A stretch of DNA of 64,000 nucleotides, taken from Nostoc sp. NIES-4103 (GTDB lineage Bacteria > Cyanobacteriota > Cyanobacteriia > Cyanobacteriales > Nostocaceae). How positions within the stretch are numbered: position 1 is the stretch's first letter; each line of letters opens with the position of its first letter. The notes below the pieces were generated by a model, which ran no database searches, was not told the DNA's origin, and saw nothing but the letters and a program-made list of their open reading frames with translations. Below, one piece after another: positions 17,806-26,249 of the stretch. The position numbers and the translations under genes are program-made. The DNA is taken from the NCBI RefSeq assembly GCF_002368335.1, contig NZ_AP018288.1, positions 5,783,059 to 5,847,058 on the forward strand, in the 5' to 3' direction.

Positions 17806-18216
17806 TTAGGGTAATAACTCTGAAGCTTCGACTTCCTTACCATCCTGATTAATCAACACAACAGGACGCTGGTTAGGGTCAAATCGATATCCTTGTTGTT
17901 CCATAATACTTTTAGTTTGCCGGGGATCGAAATTACGGCTGAATTCCGCTTGTAAAATATTAACGCGTCCTTCCATCAGCTTGACTTCAGTACGGATTTC
18001 TCGCAATTTTTCTTGTTGTGACCAGTGATAAGGCAAAAGTTGCGTTAAAGCAGATACTGCTGCTGCTGAGATTGCAACATTAACCGCTATCTTTGCTGTA
18101 GTTTCCAGTGCCATTACCCGGTAAGAACGTTGGCGAAGATGCCGCTTTGGTCGAGGGACTACCCGACGTTTTTGTATAGGTTGTAACGGGGGTCTAGAGG
18201 GTTGAATCGCGTTCAT
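17806..18216 (-). CDS. Unknown membrane-anchored protein with coiled coil
   Basis: A 136-residue protein, family not recognised. The N-terminus is strongly basic and Pro/Arg-rich (about 1-33). It is followed by one hydrophobic segment, about 40-62 (TAKIAVNVAISAAAVSALTQ), likely a membrane anchor. Residues 68-95 are a short coiled coil (QQEKLREIRTEVKLMEGRV), and a soluble tail contains RPVVLINQDGKEVEA. The positive-inside rule places the N-terminus in the cytoplasm. The layout recalls small cyanobacterial cell-envelope accessory proteins, but no function can be assigned. Confidence 0.7.
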   Translation of the reverse strand: MNAIQPSRPPLQPIQKRRVVPRPKRHLRQRSYRVMALETTAKIAVNVAISAAAVSALTQLLPYHWSQQEKLREIRTEVKLMEGRVNILQAEFSRNFDPRQTKSIMEQQGYRFDPNQRPVVLINQDGKEVEASELLP

Positions 18217-18833
18217 GATACTAAAGAGAAACTCGCTGATTGAATGGAGACATCGTAAAAAGCTGGCTAATGCTGATTACGGCTTGATTTAGCTGTCATA
18301 TTACTTCATTTTTGGGAAATTGCTACACGTGTGCTAAATGTCAAAAAACAATGAAACACACGTAAGTATCTGGTTTGCGGTAAATTATGGTATCCAGTCA
18401 CCAGCCTCTGGAAACTGCACCTAGTCTGCCAGGATTATTAGCTTTTTACGACTTTATGTCAATTCCAAATTTTAATCTTTATTGTGAATTACAAGCTGCT
18501 GTAATCAGAATATCGAGTATTTTTTCTTTTTTGGCAAATTATAAGTCAGGCAAGAGCTAAACTTGCATCACAGAAGAGTTTGGCAGGTTTGTGATCAGAT
18601 GAGTAAATTGATGTTCTAACTGTGTTGAGAGCTACATTACTCTTCACTTGCGTAAGTGACTGCTGATTTCGTAGGTGTTAGTATACTTTAGCTTTGTTTG
18701 CTTTGATTTAGGTACGGTTCCCTGAATGTTTAATAAATTTTATACCTAATTATTGAAAATAAATTAAGTATTAGAATATTCAGCCGAATAATTGAGCTTG
18801 TGTCTGCCGTATTACATTGATTGTATTATGAAG
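18217..18833. other. Long intergenic region, no gene recognised
   Basis: About 620 AT-rich bases upstream of the 136-residue protein gene and downstream of psaM. No repeats of the families seen elsewhere and no plausible short photosystem gene were found on either strand. Confidence 0.45.
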
Positions 18834-18866
18834 ACAACAACCAGGCTAAGCCTGATTGTTGTTCTA
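18834..18866 (-). terminator. Hairpin downstream of psaM
   Basis: ACAACAACCAGGCT and AAGCCTGATTGTTGT form a stem of about 14 pairs with one G-T mismatch and almost no loop. It lies about 50 bases past the psaM stop on the minus strand. The U-rich tail is weak (GTCTTCATAAT), so it could be a terminator or an mRNA 3'-end stabiliser. Confidence 0.5.
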
Positions 18867-18915
18867 GAGTGTGGCGGTTCCTAGTAAGGTCCGCTCACCA
18901 TGCGATCGCGCGGTA

Positions 18916-19041
18916 TTATTTGTAAAGTTCTGTTGCTAAACGCCAAGCCAGAACACCTGGAATCAGCGCCACAACAAGAGCGATGTAGACTTGAGTGTCT
19001 GAGATAGAGGTAGCAAGCAACAGCGCGTTTGACATGAGCAT
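18916..19041 (-). CDS. psaM: Photosystem I reaction centre subunit XII (PsaM)
   Basis: A 41-residue single-helix thylakoid protein. The core SISDTQVYIALVVALIPG and the ending AWRLATELYK are the PsaM signature; PsaM sits at the interface of PSI monomers near PsaI and PsaL. The ATG at 19041 is chosen because AGGAGG lies 9 bases upstream; a second ATG at 19035 is also possible. About ten residues precede the usual PsaM start (MLMSNALLLAT), which may be a real extension. An AAGATAG/CTATCTT inverted repeat lies at about 19107-19126 in the leader. It is divergent from the FGGY kinase gene. Confidence 0.9.
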   Translation of the reverse strand: MLMSNALLLATSISDTQVYIALVVALIPGVLAWRLATELYK

Positions 19042-19190
19042 GGATGAAAACCTCCTGACTGGAATAGATTTTAAGTAGTTCGTTTACTACTTTTCACTGT
19101 TTTTAAAGATAGGGGAACTATCTTGTTACAAGATGCAACATAAGCAGGGATTAGGTAGTAAAACTGATGACTGAATGATTGGATAAAATT

Positions 19191-20432
19191 ATGGCTTTTT
19201 ACCTGGGGATCGACTTTGGTACTTCTGGCGCACGCGGTATCGTGATTGATGAGGCAGGTGGCATCCAGGCACAAGTGCGATATCCTGGGAAGATGTCAAC
19301 GGCAGATCAATGGAATTCTGCTTTATGGAGCTTATTAGCGGAAATTCCAGAGGAATTGCGGCGAGAGATTCAAGCGATCGCTATCAATGGTACTTCTTCC
19401 ACCGTCTTGTTGTGTGATGCAGCTGGCAAGCCTGTAGATGCACCTTTATTTTATAACGATGGGCGGGGATCAGTGGTGTTAGAGCAGTTGCAAACTGTAG
19501 CGCCACCCAACCATACTGTATTAAGTGCTACTTCTAGCCTTGCCAAACTTCTGTGGATGTCACAACAGCCATTTTTTGCAGAAGCTAAATATTTCATGCA
19601 TCAAGCCGATTGGTTAGCGTTTCTGCTGCATGGAAAGTTGGGTATTAGCGATTACCACAATGCTTTAAAGCTGGGTTATGACGTGGAAGAATTAAAATAT
19701 CCCAAATGGCTGGAAAAACTGCAAATATCGATACATTTACCTGAAATTTTGCCTCCTGGGACTCCTGTTGCGGAAATTCGGCGTGAAGTTGCAGAAGAGT
19801 TTCATTTTCGCCGTGATTGTCTGATATGTGCTGGGACTACTGATAGTATTGCTGCTTTTGTTGCCAGTGGTGCAAAATTGCCTGGAGAAGCTGTGACTTC
19901 TCTTGGTTCAACTTTGGTACTGAAGCTATTGAGTCGCCAGCGCTTGGAGGATGCGCGATACGGAATTTACAGCCATCGCTTGGGTGATTTGTGGCTGACT
20001 GGTGGTGCGTCTAATACTGGGGGTGCGGTGTTAGGGAAATTTTTTACAGATGCAGAGTTAGCAAGCCTGAGTAGCGAGATTGATGCAGCAAAAGTTAGCA
20101 AGTTAGATTATTATCCCTTGTTGCAGGCAGGCGATCGCTTTCCCATTAATGATCCTCATCTAGCGCCACGCTTGGAACCACGCCCGGATAATCCTGTAGA
20201 ATTTCTGCATGGTTTGTTGGAAAGTATTGCTCGCATAGAAGCACATGGTTATGAATTATTACAGCAAATGGGGGCAGATAAATTAAGTTTTGTTTATACG
20301 GCTGGCGGTGGTGCTGCGAATGATACTTGGACTGCTATTCGTCAACGATATTTAAAAATACCTGTAGTTTCATCAGTGAATACAGAAGCCGCTTATGGGA
20401 CAGCGTTGTTAGCGATGCGGGGAAGTAAATAG
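19191..20432 (+). CDS. FGGY-family sugar kinase, D-ribulose-kinase-like
   Basis: A 413-residue cytosolic kinase of the ASKHA fold. YLGIDFGTSGARGIVID (about 3-19) is the phosphate-1 motif, AINGTSSTVLLCD (about 67-79) and TSLGSTLVLKL (about 240) are ATP-site loops, and YTAGGGAANDTWTAIRQR (about 364-381) is the adenosine motif. It is shorter than classical xylulokinases (about 480-500) and resembles the compact plant/cyanobacterial group shown to phosphorylate D-ribulose. The ATG at 19191 gives MAFYLGIDFG; the upstream TTG at 19179 is not needed. Substrate assignment is inference from family resemblance. Confidence 0.8.
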   Translation: MAFYLGIDFGTSGARGIVIDEAGGIQAQVRYPGKMSTADQWNSALWSLLAEIPEELRREIQAIAINGTSSTVLLCDAAGKPVDAPLFYNDGRGSVVLEQLQTVAPPNHTVLSATSSLAKLLWMSQQPFFAEAKYFMHQADWLAFLLHGKLGISDYHNALKLGYDVEELKYPKWLEKLQISIHLPEILPPGTPVAEIRREVAEEFHFRRDCLICAGTTDSIAAFVASGAKLPGEAVTSLGSTLVLKLLSRQRLEDARYGIYSHRLGDLWLTGGASNTGGAVLGKFFTDAELASLSSEIDAAKVSKLDYYPLLQAGDRFPINDPHLAPRLEPRPDNPVEFLHGLLESIARIEAHGYELLQQMGADKLSFVYTAGGGAANDTWTAIRQRYLKIPVVSSVNTEAAYGTALLAMRGSK

Positions 20433-20434
20433 GG

Positions 20435-20470
20435 AAACGAACCGCCAAGACGCAGAGGACGCAGAGAAGA
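20435..20470. repeat. Dispersed ACGAACCGCCAAGACGC repeat copy
   Basis: AAACGAACCGCCAAGACGC followed by AGAGGACGCAGAGAAGA lies between the convergent kinase and McrC-like genes. It is the same family as 5852-5884, 5988-6022, 25725-25760, 26152-26184, 34595-34631 and 59986-60020. Confidence 0.8.
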
Positions 20471-20471
20471 T

Positions 20472-21668
20472 TTAGGAGGGAAAAAGGTTTTTTAAGAAAA
20501 TTTGACCTGCGCGATCAAGGTTATCATTGAGGGCAAAGGTGAGGCTGCGGACTCGGATATTACCGACGAGTAAATCTAGTGAATTGGTTAAGGAACTTGG
20601 ATAAATTAGAATGACTTCTGGGCAATGTTTAGAAACAGCATAAGCTACTACTTGTGCTATGTCTTGAGATGATGGTTTACTTGGTTTTTTGTATTTGGTA
20701 TCAAGGATGTAGCGGGGTGTGAAATTGGAAGTTTCATACAGTACTAAGTCTGTCTTAAAGTAGAGGTTTTTTCCTATACTGATTCTTTCTTGAGATTTGA
20801 GAGTGAAGTGTGGAGGCAAGTTTTCTTTAAGCCATTCTGCAACAAACATTTCATAAAGACTATCCATATTTAGTAAAAAGGGTAAAGTCGTGTTTTTCCC
20901 TTTTTCATAACTTGGTGTTGTATTTTCTAAAAAGAATCGACAGAGATAATGTAACAGCCGATAATCTTCATTAAGGCGATTGTACTGTCTTCCAATACAA
21001 TCTTCTGCACTATAAGGTTGTAGTGTTACTGTTCGTTGTAGAGTGTGATAAACTTTTCGTACTGTTGATGATACTTGTTCTGAACACAAACCCCTATGAC
21101 CAATGATATGAAGTGTCCAGGCAAGGATTTGGTTTTCTGCAATATCAGCTGTATGTTCTTCGTAGTAGCATTTAACTTTGACATCCCACGGCTTTTGAAT
21201 TGCCTGTTTCACATCTAGCTTTCCCCGTATATATGCAAGCTGATCTGTTTTAGGCAGGTAAGCACGATATAATCCTTTATGACAACGTTCTAAAATTTTA
21301 TGGGCTAGTACATGAGCCAGATTACTATAAAATCCCTCCATAGATTGACAACCCATTAGCCCTTCTAGAAAGCGAAAAGACTTCAATTTATAGGCATATT
21401 CCAGCATCCCAAAAAGGTTTTGAATAGGCACTTTAGGATTTATTCTTAGACTAAATTCAGGAGTGAGTGGTATGCAGCCTATCCATCCTTTAGCAGTTAA
21501 TTTCCAATTGTTACCAGTTTTATAATTAGGAAATTCTACATCAACTTGTGTTTTATAATTTTTATATAAATCGACTCCAACAGCATGGTTGATTTCATGA
21601 AACTGGAAATATTGAGTTTCGTATTCTGTCAGTTGAATTATATTTGACTCCGCTGGGTTTATATCCAT
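20472..21668 (-). CDS. McrC-like nuclease subunit of a McrBC-type restriction system
   Basis: A 398-residue partner of the McrB-like GTPase. The C-terminal part carries a PD-(D/E)xK nuclease core: FKTDLVLYET (Asp near 305), RYILDTKYKKP (D-x-K near 321-323) and QDIAQVVAYAV. The N-terminal part matches McrC/LlaJI-type proteins (GWIGCIPLTPEFSLRINPKVPIQNLF, split here; FGMLEYAYKL near 85). In characterised systems McrC supplies the cleavage activity and stimulates McrB GTP hydrolysis, cutting modified foreign DNA. The ATG at 21668 lies inside the 3' end of the upstream McrB gene (10-base overlap), so translation is coupled. Confidence 0.88.
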   Translation of the reverse strand: MDINPAESNIIQLTEYETQYFQFHEINHAVGVDLYKNYKTQVDVEFPNYKTGNNWKLTAKGWIGCIPLTPEFSLRINPKVPIQNLFGMLEYAYKLKSFRFLEGLMGCQSMEGFYSNLAHVLAHKILERCHKGLYRAYLPKTDQLAYIRGKLDVKQAIQKPWDVKVKCYYEEHTADIAENQILAWTLHIIGHRGLCSEQVSSTVRKVYHTLQRTVTLQPYSAEDCIGRQYNRLNEDYRLLHYLCRFFLENTTPSYEKGKNTTLPFLLNMDSLYEMFVAEWLKENLPPHFTLKSQERISIGKNLYFKTDLVLYETSNFTPRYILDTKYKKPSKPSSQDIAQVVAYAVSKHCPEVILIYPSSLTNSLDLLVGNIRVRSLTFALNDNLDRAGQIFLKNLFPS

Positions 21669-23272
21669 AAATTACCCTTAATTCGATTCCAGCGAAATTC
21701 ATCTATTTTTTCTAATTGGTTAAAAAAATATTCCTCTAAATAAGGTTCAATTTCCATACACCAGATATCTTCTATATCATCGCGTAGGTTTTGCGTTAGA
21801 AAAAATGAAATACCAAGTTCGTAGTTTTTATCTGCGATCGCCTGATTTAATTGCTGTAAAATCTTAATCAATCCTTCTACTGCAAAATGTGTTTTCAAGT
21901 GATATCGTCGCAGTACATCATAGTTTGGCCGAAGTTCGATAAACGCAAAGCGACGGCGTAGCGCATGATCTATTTGAGCAATAGACCGATCAGCCGTATT
22001 CATTGTACCTATAATACGAACGTTTTTTGGAATGCGAAAGGTGTTTCCGGCAGCTAGTGAAATTTCTCTATCTCGATACTCAAGCAAGTACATTAATTCG
22101 CCAAAAACCTGTGCAAGGTTAGCACGGTTTATTTCATCAATAATGAGAACACAAGTATCTTTATAAGACTCTGCTTTTTTGCAAAATTCTAAAAATCTTC
22201 CTGGAACCAGTGGATATATAATTTTTCCATCTAGGCTTTGAGGACGGATACCTTGAATAAAATCTTCATAAGAGTATGCTGGATGAAATTGCACCAATTC
22301 TGAAAAACCGTCACCACCACTGATTAAGTGTTGGGCAAGTTTTTCAGCGATATAAGTTTTTCCTGTTCCCGGCGAACCGTATAAAATTGCTTGATATTTG
22401 CGATTAATCGTGCGTACCCATAATTTTATTTTGGCTTCGTCAAAACCAGTTTCTCCAACAAATTTAGCAAGAGTATACCTTTTGTTTAATGGGGGAGAAG
22501 AAAAAAACTGTGCTAGTTTTTCCGCAGCATCTACAACTGATTCGATTTCTTCTAAGCTTGCTTGCTTATTTAATATTAATTCTTGTATAACTTCACTATT
22601 AAAGTAATAAATTGTGTAATTTTCATCGTTTTCTATTTCTTTATATAGTTCGCTTAAATAATCTATCTTTTTCAAAAGTTTATAGTTATTTAGTTCTTCT
22701 TCAAGATAAGCAATACAAAAACTAAATTCAGCGTTGATTTCTTGTGCTTCATATATATCTATATCTATATCGTTTGGTATCGTGTTTAAAAACTTTAATT
22801 TATCCCTTAATTGATGAATAAGTATTTTTTCTAACTCGCGGCGATACGCTTGTATTAACCTTGACAATCGTGAATTGAGATATTCATATTTCTCATGGTA
22901 CTGGGAGCTTTCATTGTAAATAGGCTCCCATAAACTAGGATAATCATTTACATACTCAAGAATTTCATAATATCTAAAATTATCAATATTGAGAGTTTCG
23001 ATTAAATCTACAAAAGACAGATTGTACTTGTAATAGTAAGAAGTGTACCAGTCATCAGAAAGTTCAACTAAAAAGCTAAAAAGAGCAAGAAAGCGCAGTA
23101 CTATATCGTAAAGCTCTAATGTATTGGAATAAGTTGCAAGCCCAGTGTTAATTATTATTTCCCATGATTGCCACATCCATTCTAAAGCTTCCCATTCTTG
23201 TTTAAGCCCATACAGTGCAACTCTAACAGTATAAGCTACATCACCCCAATTTAGAATATTTTTGTCATTCAT
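21659..23272 (-). CDS. McrB-like AAA+ GTPase with unrecognised N-terminal domain
   Basis: A 537-residue motor subunit. The AAA+ domain (about 280-520) has GSPGTGKTYIAEKL (Walker A), CVLIIDEINRANLAQVFGEL (Walker B) and GTMNTADRSIAQIDHALRRRF, the MNTADRS motif that distinguishes McrB-type GTPases. Residues 1-260 are predicted largely helical, very rich in Tyr, Asp, Glu and Asn, and do not resemble a DUF3578, YTH, EVE or ASCH modified-base reader that I recognise. The specificity domain is therefore unknown. The gene is more AT-rich than its neighbours in this half. Together with the McrC-like gene it forms a compact two-gene operon; a Type IV restriction or anti-phage role is inferred. Confidence 0.88.
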   Translation of the reverse strand: MNDKNILNWGDVAYTVRVALYGLKQEWEALEWMWQSWEIIINTGLATYSNTLELYDIVLRFLALFSFLVELSDDWYTSYYYKYNLSFVDLIETLNIDNFRYYEILEYVNDYPSLWEPIYNESSQYHEKYEYLNSRLSRLIQAYRRELEKILIHQLRDKLKFLNTIPNDIDIDIYEAQEINAEFSFCIAYLEEELNNYKLLKKIDYLSELYKEIENDENYTIYYFNSEVIQELILNKQASLEEIESVVDAAEKLAQFFSSPPLNKRYTLAKFVGETGFDEAKIKLWVRTINRKYQAILYGSPGTGKTYIAEKLAQHLISGGDGFSELVQFHPAYSYEDFIQGIRPQSLDGKIIYPLVPGRFLEFCKKAESYKDTCVLIIDEINRANLAQVFGELMYLLEYRDREISLAAGNTFRIPKNVRIIGTMNTADRSIAQIDHALRRRFAFIELRPNYDVLRRYHLKTHFAVEGLIKILQQLNQAIADKNYELGISFFLTQNLRDDIEDIWCMEIEPYLEEYFFNQLEKIDEFRWNRIKGNLWI

Positions 23273-23461
23273 ATTACAGTATTAATTACGCACATTTTAC
23301 GGTAAAACGAAACACAAACGACACGAGGTAAAATAAGTTTGAAATAGTTTTTGCATAAGTTCTATACAAATCATTGAAACAACTTAAATATTGAAAGATC
23401 CGCATATTAGCCTATTTAAATATCTCTTTTTATTAAGTATAATGATTGACGTTTATTATAT

Positions 23462-24418
23462 TTATAATCTCTGTAACGCCAATAAACCAGCACCATAAGC
23501 AGGTTCACTCTCAGGAAAAAGCACCTTTATTCTAGGAAATATTTTGGCAAGAGATATTGCAAATCTCTCTTGAATTTTGCATCTACCTTGCCAGACACTT
23601 CCCGTTGTGACCACTTCAACAACTGAGTCAAAAGTAAAAATTGCCTCAATTACTGTAGATGTAGCTTTTACCAATTCTTTTACAGCATCGTCAATAATTT
23701 TATTTGCTACTTCATCCCCTTCCGCTGCTGCCAAATCTACAATTGGTGCTAAAGCAGCTATTTCTTTTACTCCCAAATCTTGCCGATAGATTACTTCTAT
23801 TAAATCCTCTATACTCGCTAATCTAAAATGCTCTTTAAAACTTGCTATCAAACTCGTTGATATTTCACGTCCATCATAAGATTTTAAAGCAGCTTGCATC
23901 CCAGCAATAGCAATTTTATAAGCGCTACCTTCATCTCCTAAAATATAACCCCAGCCACCAACTCGCTTTGTCTGACCTTGATGATTTCGCCCGAAAACTA
24001 TAGAACCTGTACCAGCAGCAACCACGATTCCTATAGGATGACCAATACCGCCAACTAAAGCAATTAAAGCATCATGACAAATTACAATATTAGATTCAGT
24101 TAATGTCCAATTAATAGGCAAGTTTTTGTTATTTTTTAACTGTTTTAATAACAATTTTACTACTTTGATATCTTCAGGACGACTTACACCAGCTAAACCT
24201 AAACAAATCGCACTAATATTAACAGGCTGTGTTAAATTCTGGGCATTATCTACTGCAATATGAATTGCGGTTTGAATTGATTGTAGAGCAGCTTCAATAC
24301 CTATACTTTGATAGTTAGATGCGCCTGCTACACCACGACCTAAAACTTGATGTGTATCATCCATGAGGATGCAAACAGTTTTGCTACCACCGCCATCGAT
24401 ACCTAAAACGTAACTCAT
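23462..24418 (-). CDS. N-acetylglucosamine kinase-like BadF/BadG family ATPase
   Basis: A 318-residue ASKHA-fold kinase. VLGIDGGGSKTVCILMD (about 4-20) is the phosphate-1 motif, LGLAGVSRPED near 92 is shared with N-acetylglucosamine kinases, IGIVVAAGTGSIVFGRN (about 130-146) is phosphate-2, and GWGYILGDEGSAYKIA (about 156-171) is the typical GlcNAc-kinase segment. It probably phosphorylates GlcNAc or a related amino sugar in the cytoplasm. It starts 25 bases after the MFS transporter gene on the same strand, pointing to uptake or recycling of amino sugars. Confidence 0.85.
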   Translation of the reverse strand: MSYVLGIDGGGSKTVCILMDDTHQVLGRGVAGASNYQSIGIEAALQSIQTAIHIAVDNAQNLTQPVNISAICLGLAGVSRPEDIKVVKLLLKQLKNNKNLPINWTLTESNIVICHDALIALVGGIGHPIGIVVAAGTGSIVFGRNHQGQTKRVGGWGYILGDEGSAYKIAIAGMQAALKSYDGREISTSLIASFKEHFRLASIEDLIEVIYRQDLGVKEIAALAPIVDLAAAEGDEVANKIIDDAVKELVKATSTVIEAIFTFDSVVEVVTTGSVWQGRCKIQERFAISLAKIFPRIKVLFPESEPAYGAGLLALQRL

Positions 24419-24443
24419 AAAGAATTACAAATATTCGCTTAGA

Positions 24444-25718
24444 TTAATTTGAAGGATCTTTAACTGGTTCTTTTAAAGGAATGAAAAATAAAGTGATCAT
24501 TCCGGGGATAGTGAGCAAACAAACCAAGACAAAAAATAACGGATATCCTACCGCTTTTTGAATACTACCGCTAATTGCTCCGGGTAACATCAGTCCTAAT
24601 GCCATTAAACCAGTAGATATGGCATAATGAGATGTTTTATATTCACCTTTGCAAATATACATTAAATAAACGCTAAAAGCTGTAAAACCAAGACCATAAC
24701 CAAATTGTTCTAAGGAAACTAAAGGATAAACCAATGTGAGTGATGGTTTAGAGTAAGCCATATATACATAAAATATATCGGGTAAATTCAAGGCTAAAGC
24801 CATTGGTAAAACACATTTTTTTAAGCCATATTTAGAAATTAAGACTCCCCCTAAAATACCACCGATAATTAGAGATAGTACGCCAAATGTCCCATATATC
24901 CAGCCAAATTCTTCTGTTGATATACCTAAGCCTCCTTTTTCTGCTTGGTCTAATAAAAATAAAGATGCTATTTTCAGCAGCATTGCTTCGCCTAATCTGT
25001 AGAGTAAGATAAATGCTAAGATGGCTCCTATTTTTTCTTGTTGGAAATAGCTGGTAATAACATTCCAAAAGGGTATTTTTTTAGCTTGTGCTTCTGGCTG
25101 ACGTGGGGTATCTGATTCAGGCCAAGGTAAAATGAAGCGATGAAAAATAAAAAGTATGGCAAAGATGATGGCAGAAAAGCCTATAGCTATAGTCCAACTT
25201 AAGGAAATATTGTTGAGATTTTTTTCTAAGCGTCCTGCTAAAACTACTAAAAAGCCGCTGCCAAATAATACAGCAAGTCGATAAAATAGCGAACGAATGC
25301 CAATAAAAAATGCTTGTTGTTCTGGATTTAAAGCCAGCATGTAATAACCATCGGTAGCGATGTCATAAGTGGCTGAAATAAATGCTCCGACTGTCAAGGC
25401 TGCTAGGGAGATGAAAAAGAAGTTGGGCAGTTGTAAAGATAAGGCTACTAAACTTAAACAACAAAACATGGCAAATTGAGTTAAAAGTATCCATGTTCGT
25501 TTTGTTGAGTAAATATCTACAAGTGGCCCCCAAAACATTTTGATTACCCAAGGGAGGTAAAGGAAGCTTGTCCAGGCGGTTATTTGTTCGTTATCTATGC
25601 CTAGTTTTTTGTAGAAGATGACGGAAACTGTGCTGATGATGACGTTGGGGACGCCTTCTGCAAAGTAGAGGGTGGGGATAAATGTCCAAGGGGAAAAAGT
25701 TGTGGTTTGATGTTTCAT
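24444..25718 (-). CDS. MFS transporter, AmpG-like
   Basis: A 424-residue inner-membrane permease with about 12 hydrophobic helices. FIPTLYFAEGVPNVII near the N-terminus and FLYLPWVIKMFWGPLVD (about 48-65) match the AmpG/acetyl-CoA-transporter branch, in which the first cytoplasmic loop carries a W-x-K-x-x-W-G-P-x-V-D motif. AmpG imports anhydromuropeptides in other bacteria, and the adjacent GlcNAc-kinase-like gene supports a cell-wall or amino-sugar substrate. The ATG at 25718 (MKHQTTTFSPW) is preferred. An in-frame start at 25754 would translate the dispersed repeat at 25725-25760. Confidence 0.82.
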   Translation of the reverse strand: MKHQTTTFSPWTFIPTLYFAEGVPNVIISTVSVIFYKKLGIDNEQITAWTSFLYLPWVIKMFWGPLVDIYSTKRTWILLTQFAMFCCLSLVALSLQLPNFFFISLAALTVGAFISATYDIATDGYYMLALNPEQQAFFIGIRSLFYRLAVLFGSGFLVVLAGRLEKNLNNISLSWTIAIGFSAIIFAILFIFHRFILPWPESDTPRQPEAQAKKIPFWNVITSYFQQEKIGAILAFILLYRLGEAMLLKIASLFLLDQAEKGGLGISTEEFGWIYGTFGVLSLIIGGILGGVLISKYGLKKCVLPMALALNLPDIFYVYMAYSKPSLTLVYPLVSLEQFGYGLGFTAFSVYLMYICKGEYKTSHYAISTGLMALGLMLPGAISGSIQKAVGYPLFFVLVCLLTIPGMITLFFIPLKEPVKDPSN

Positions 25719-25724
25719 GGAATT

Positions 25725-25760
25725 AACGAACCGCCAAGACGCCAAGAGCGCCAAGAGAAG
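25725..25760. repeat. Left inverted-repeat arm flanking the GxxExxY gene
   Basis: AACGAACCGCCAAGACGCC followed by AAGAGCGCCAAGAGAAG. It is inverted relative to 26152-26184; about 29 of 30 core bases match. It lies just after the GxxExxY stop codon and just before the AmpG-like start codon. Confidence 0.85.
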
Positions 25761-25761
25761 A

Positions 25762-26187
25762 TTAAGAAGAGAGGATGATGCGTTTTATGCCTTCTTTGAG
25801 GATAGGAACGTTGAAGTTGATGAAGAGGGCTAGGGGGTAATTAGTTATTTTAAGGTACGAGAGGACTTGTGCTTCGTGGATGGGGGCTAGATTCTGGACA
25901 GCTTTTAATTCCACGATTAAAGTGTTGGCAATGAGAAAATCTAATCTACCTTTGCCAACTTCATATCCTTTGTAATTGACTGTCACACACTTCTCGCACT
26001 CATAAGCTATTCCACGCCTGGACAATTCTATAGCCAGCGCCTTGCCATACACCTCCTCCAAAAATCCTGGCCCCAACACCCGATGTACCTCAATTGCCGC
26101 CCCAATGACAATATAGGCAAGTCTATCTATCTCCTTACTTGGCTCTCTTCCCTTGGCGTTCTTGGCGTCTTGGCGGTTCGTTTCCAT
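25762..26187 (-). CDS. GxxExxY protein (PD-(D/E)xK-like fold)
   Basis: A 141-residue protein. The defining motif GPGFLEEVYGKAL (about 38-50) and the nuclease-like core GRLDFLIANTLIVELKAV (about 78-95; D-x(n)-E-x-K) place it in the GxxExxY group, short predicted nuclease-fold proteins common in repeat-rich genomes. Activity is unproven. Its first 13 codons (METNRQDAKNAKG) are translated from the dispersed GAACCGCCAAGACGCC repeat. The opposite-orientation copy of that repeat begins right after the stop codon, so the gene sits as a cassette between inverted repeats. The AmpG-like gene follows downstream on the same strand. Confidence 0.85.
   Translation of the reverse strand: METNRQDAKNAKGREPSKEIDRLAYIVIGAAIEVHRVLGPGFLEEVYGKALAIELSRRGIAYECEKCVTVNYKGYEVGKGRLDFLIANTLIVELKAVQNLAPIHEAQVLSYLKITNYPLALFINFNVPILKEGIKRIILSS
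26152..26184. repeat. Right inverted-repeat arm, overlapping the GxxExxY 5' end
   Basis: CCTTGGCGTTCTTGGCGTC followed by TTGGCGGTTCGTTTCC. It supplies codons 2-13 of the GxxExxY gene on the minus strand and is the inverted partner of 25725-25760. Confidence 0.85.
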
Positions 26188-26249
26188 TAAACCCTCTCCA
26201 ACCCTGTGGCAAAATTTATTAAAGTCCTTCCACAGTTAGTTTTCCCAGC

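Noticed and set aside
25719..25754. Upstream start for the AmpG-like transporter
   Set aside because: It would translate the dispersed CTTGGCG repeat. MKHQTTTFSPW at 25718 is the sensible start.
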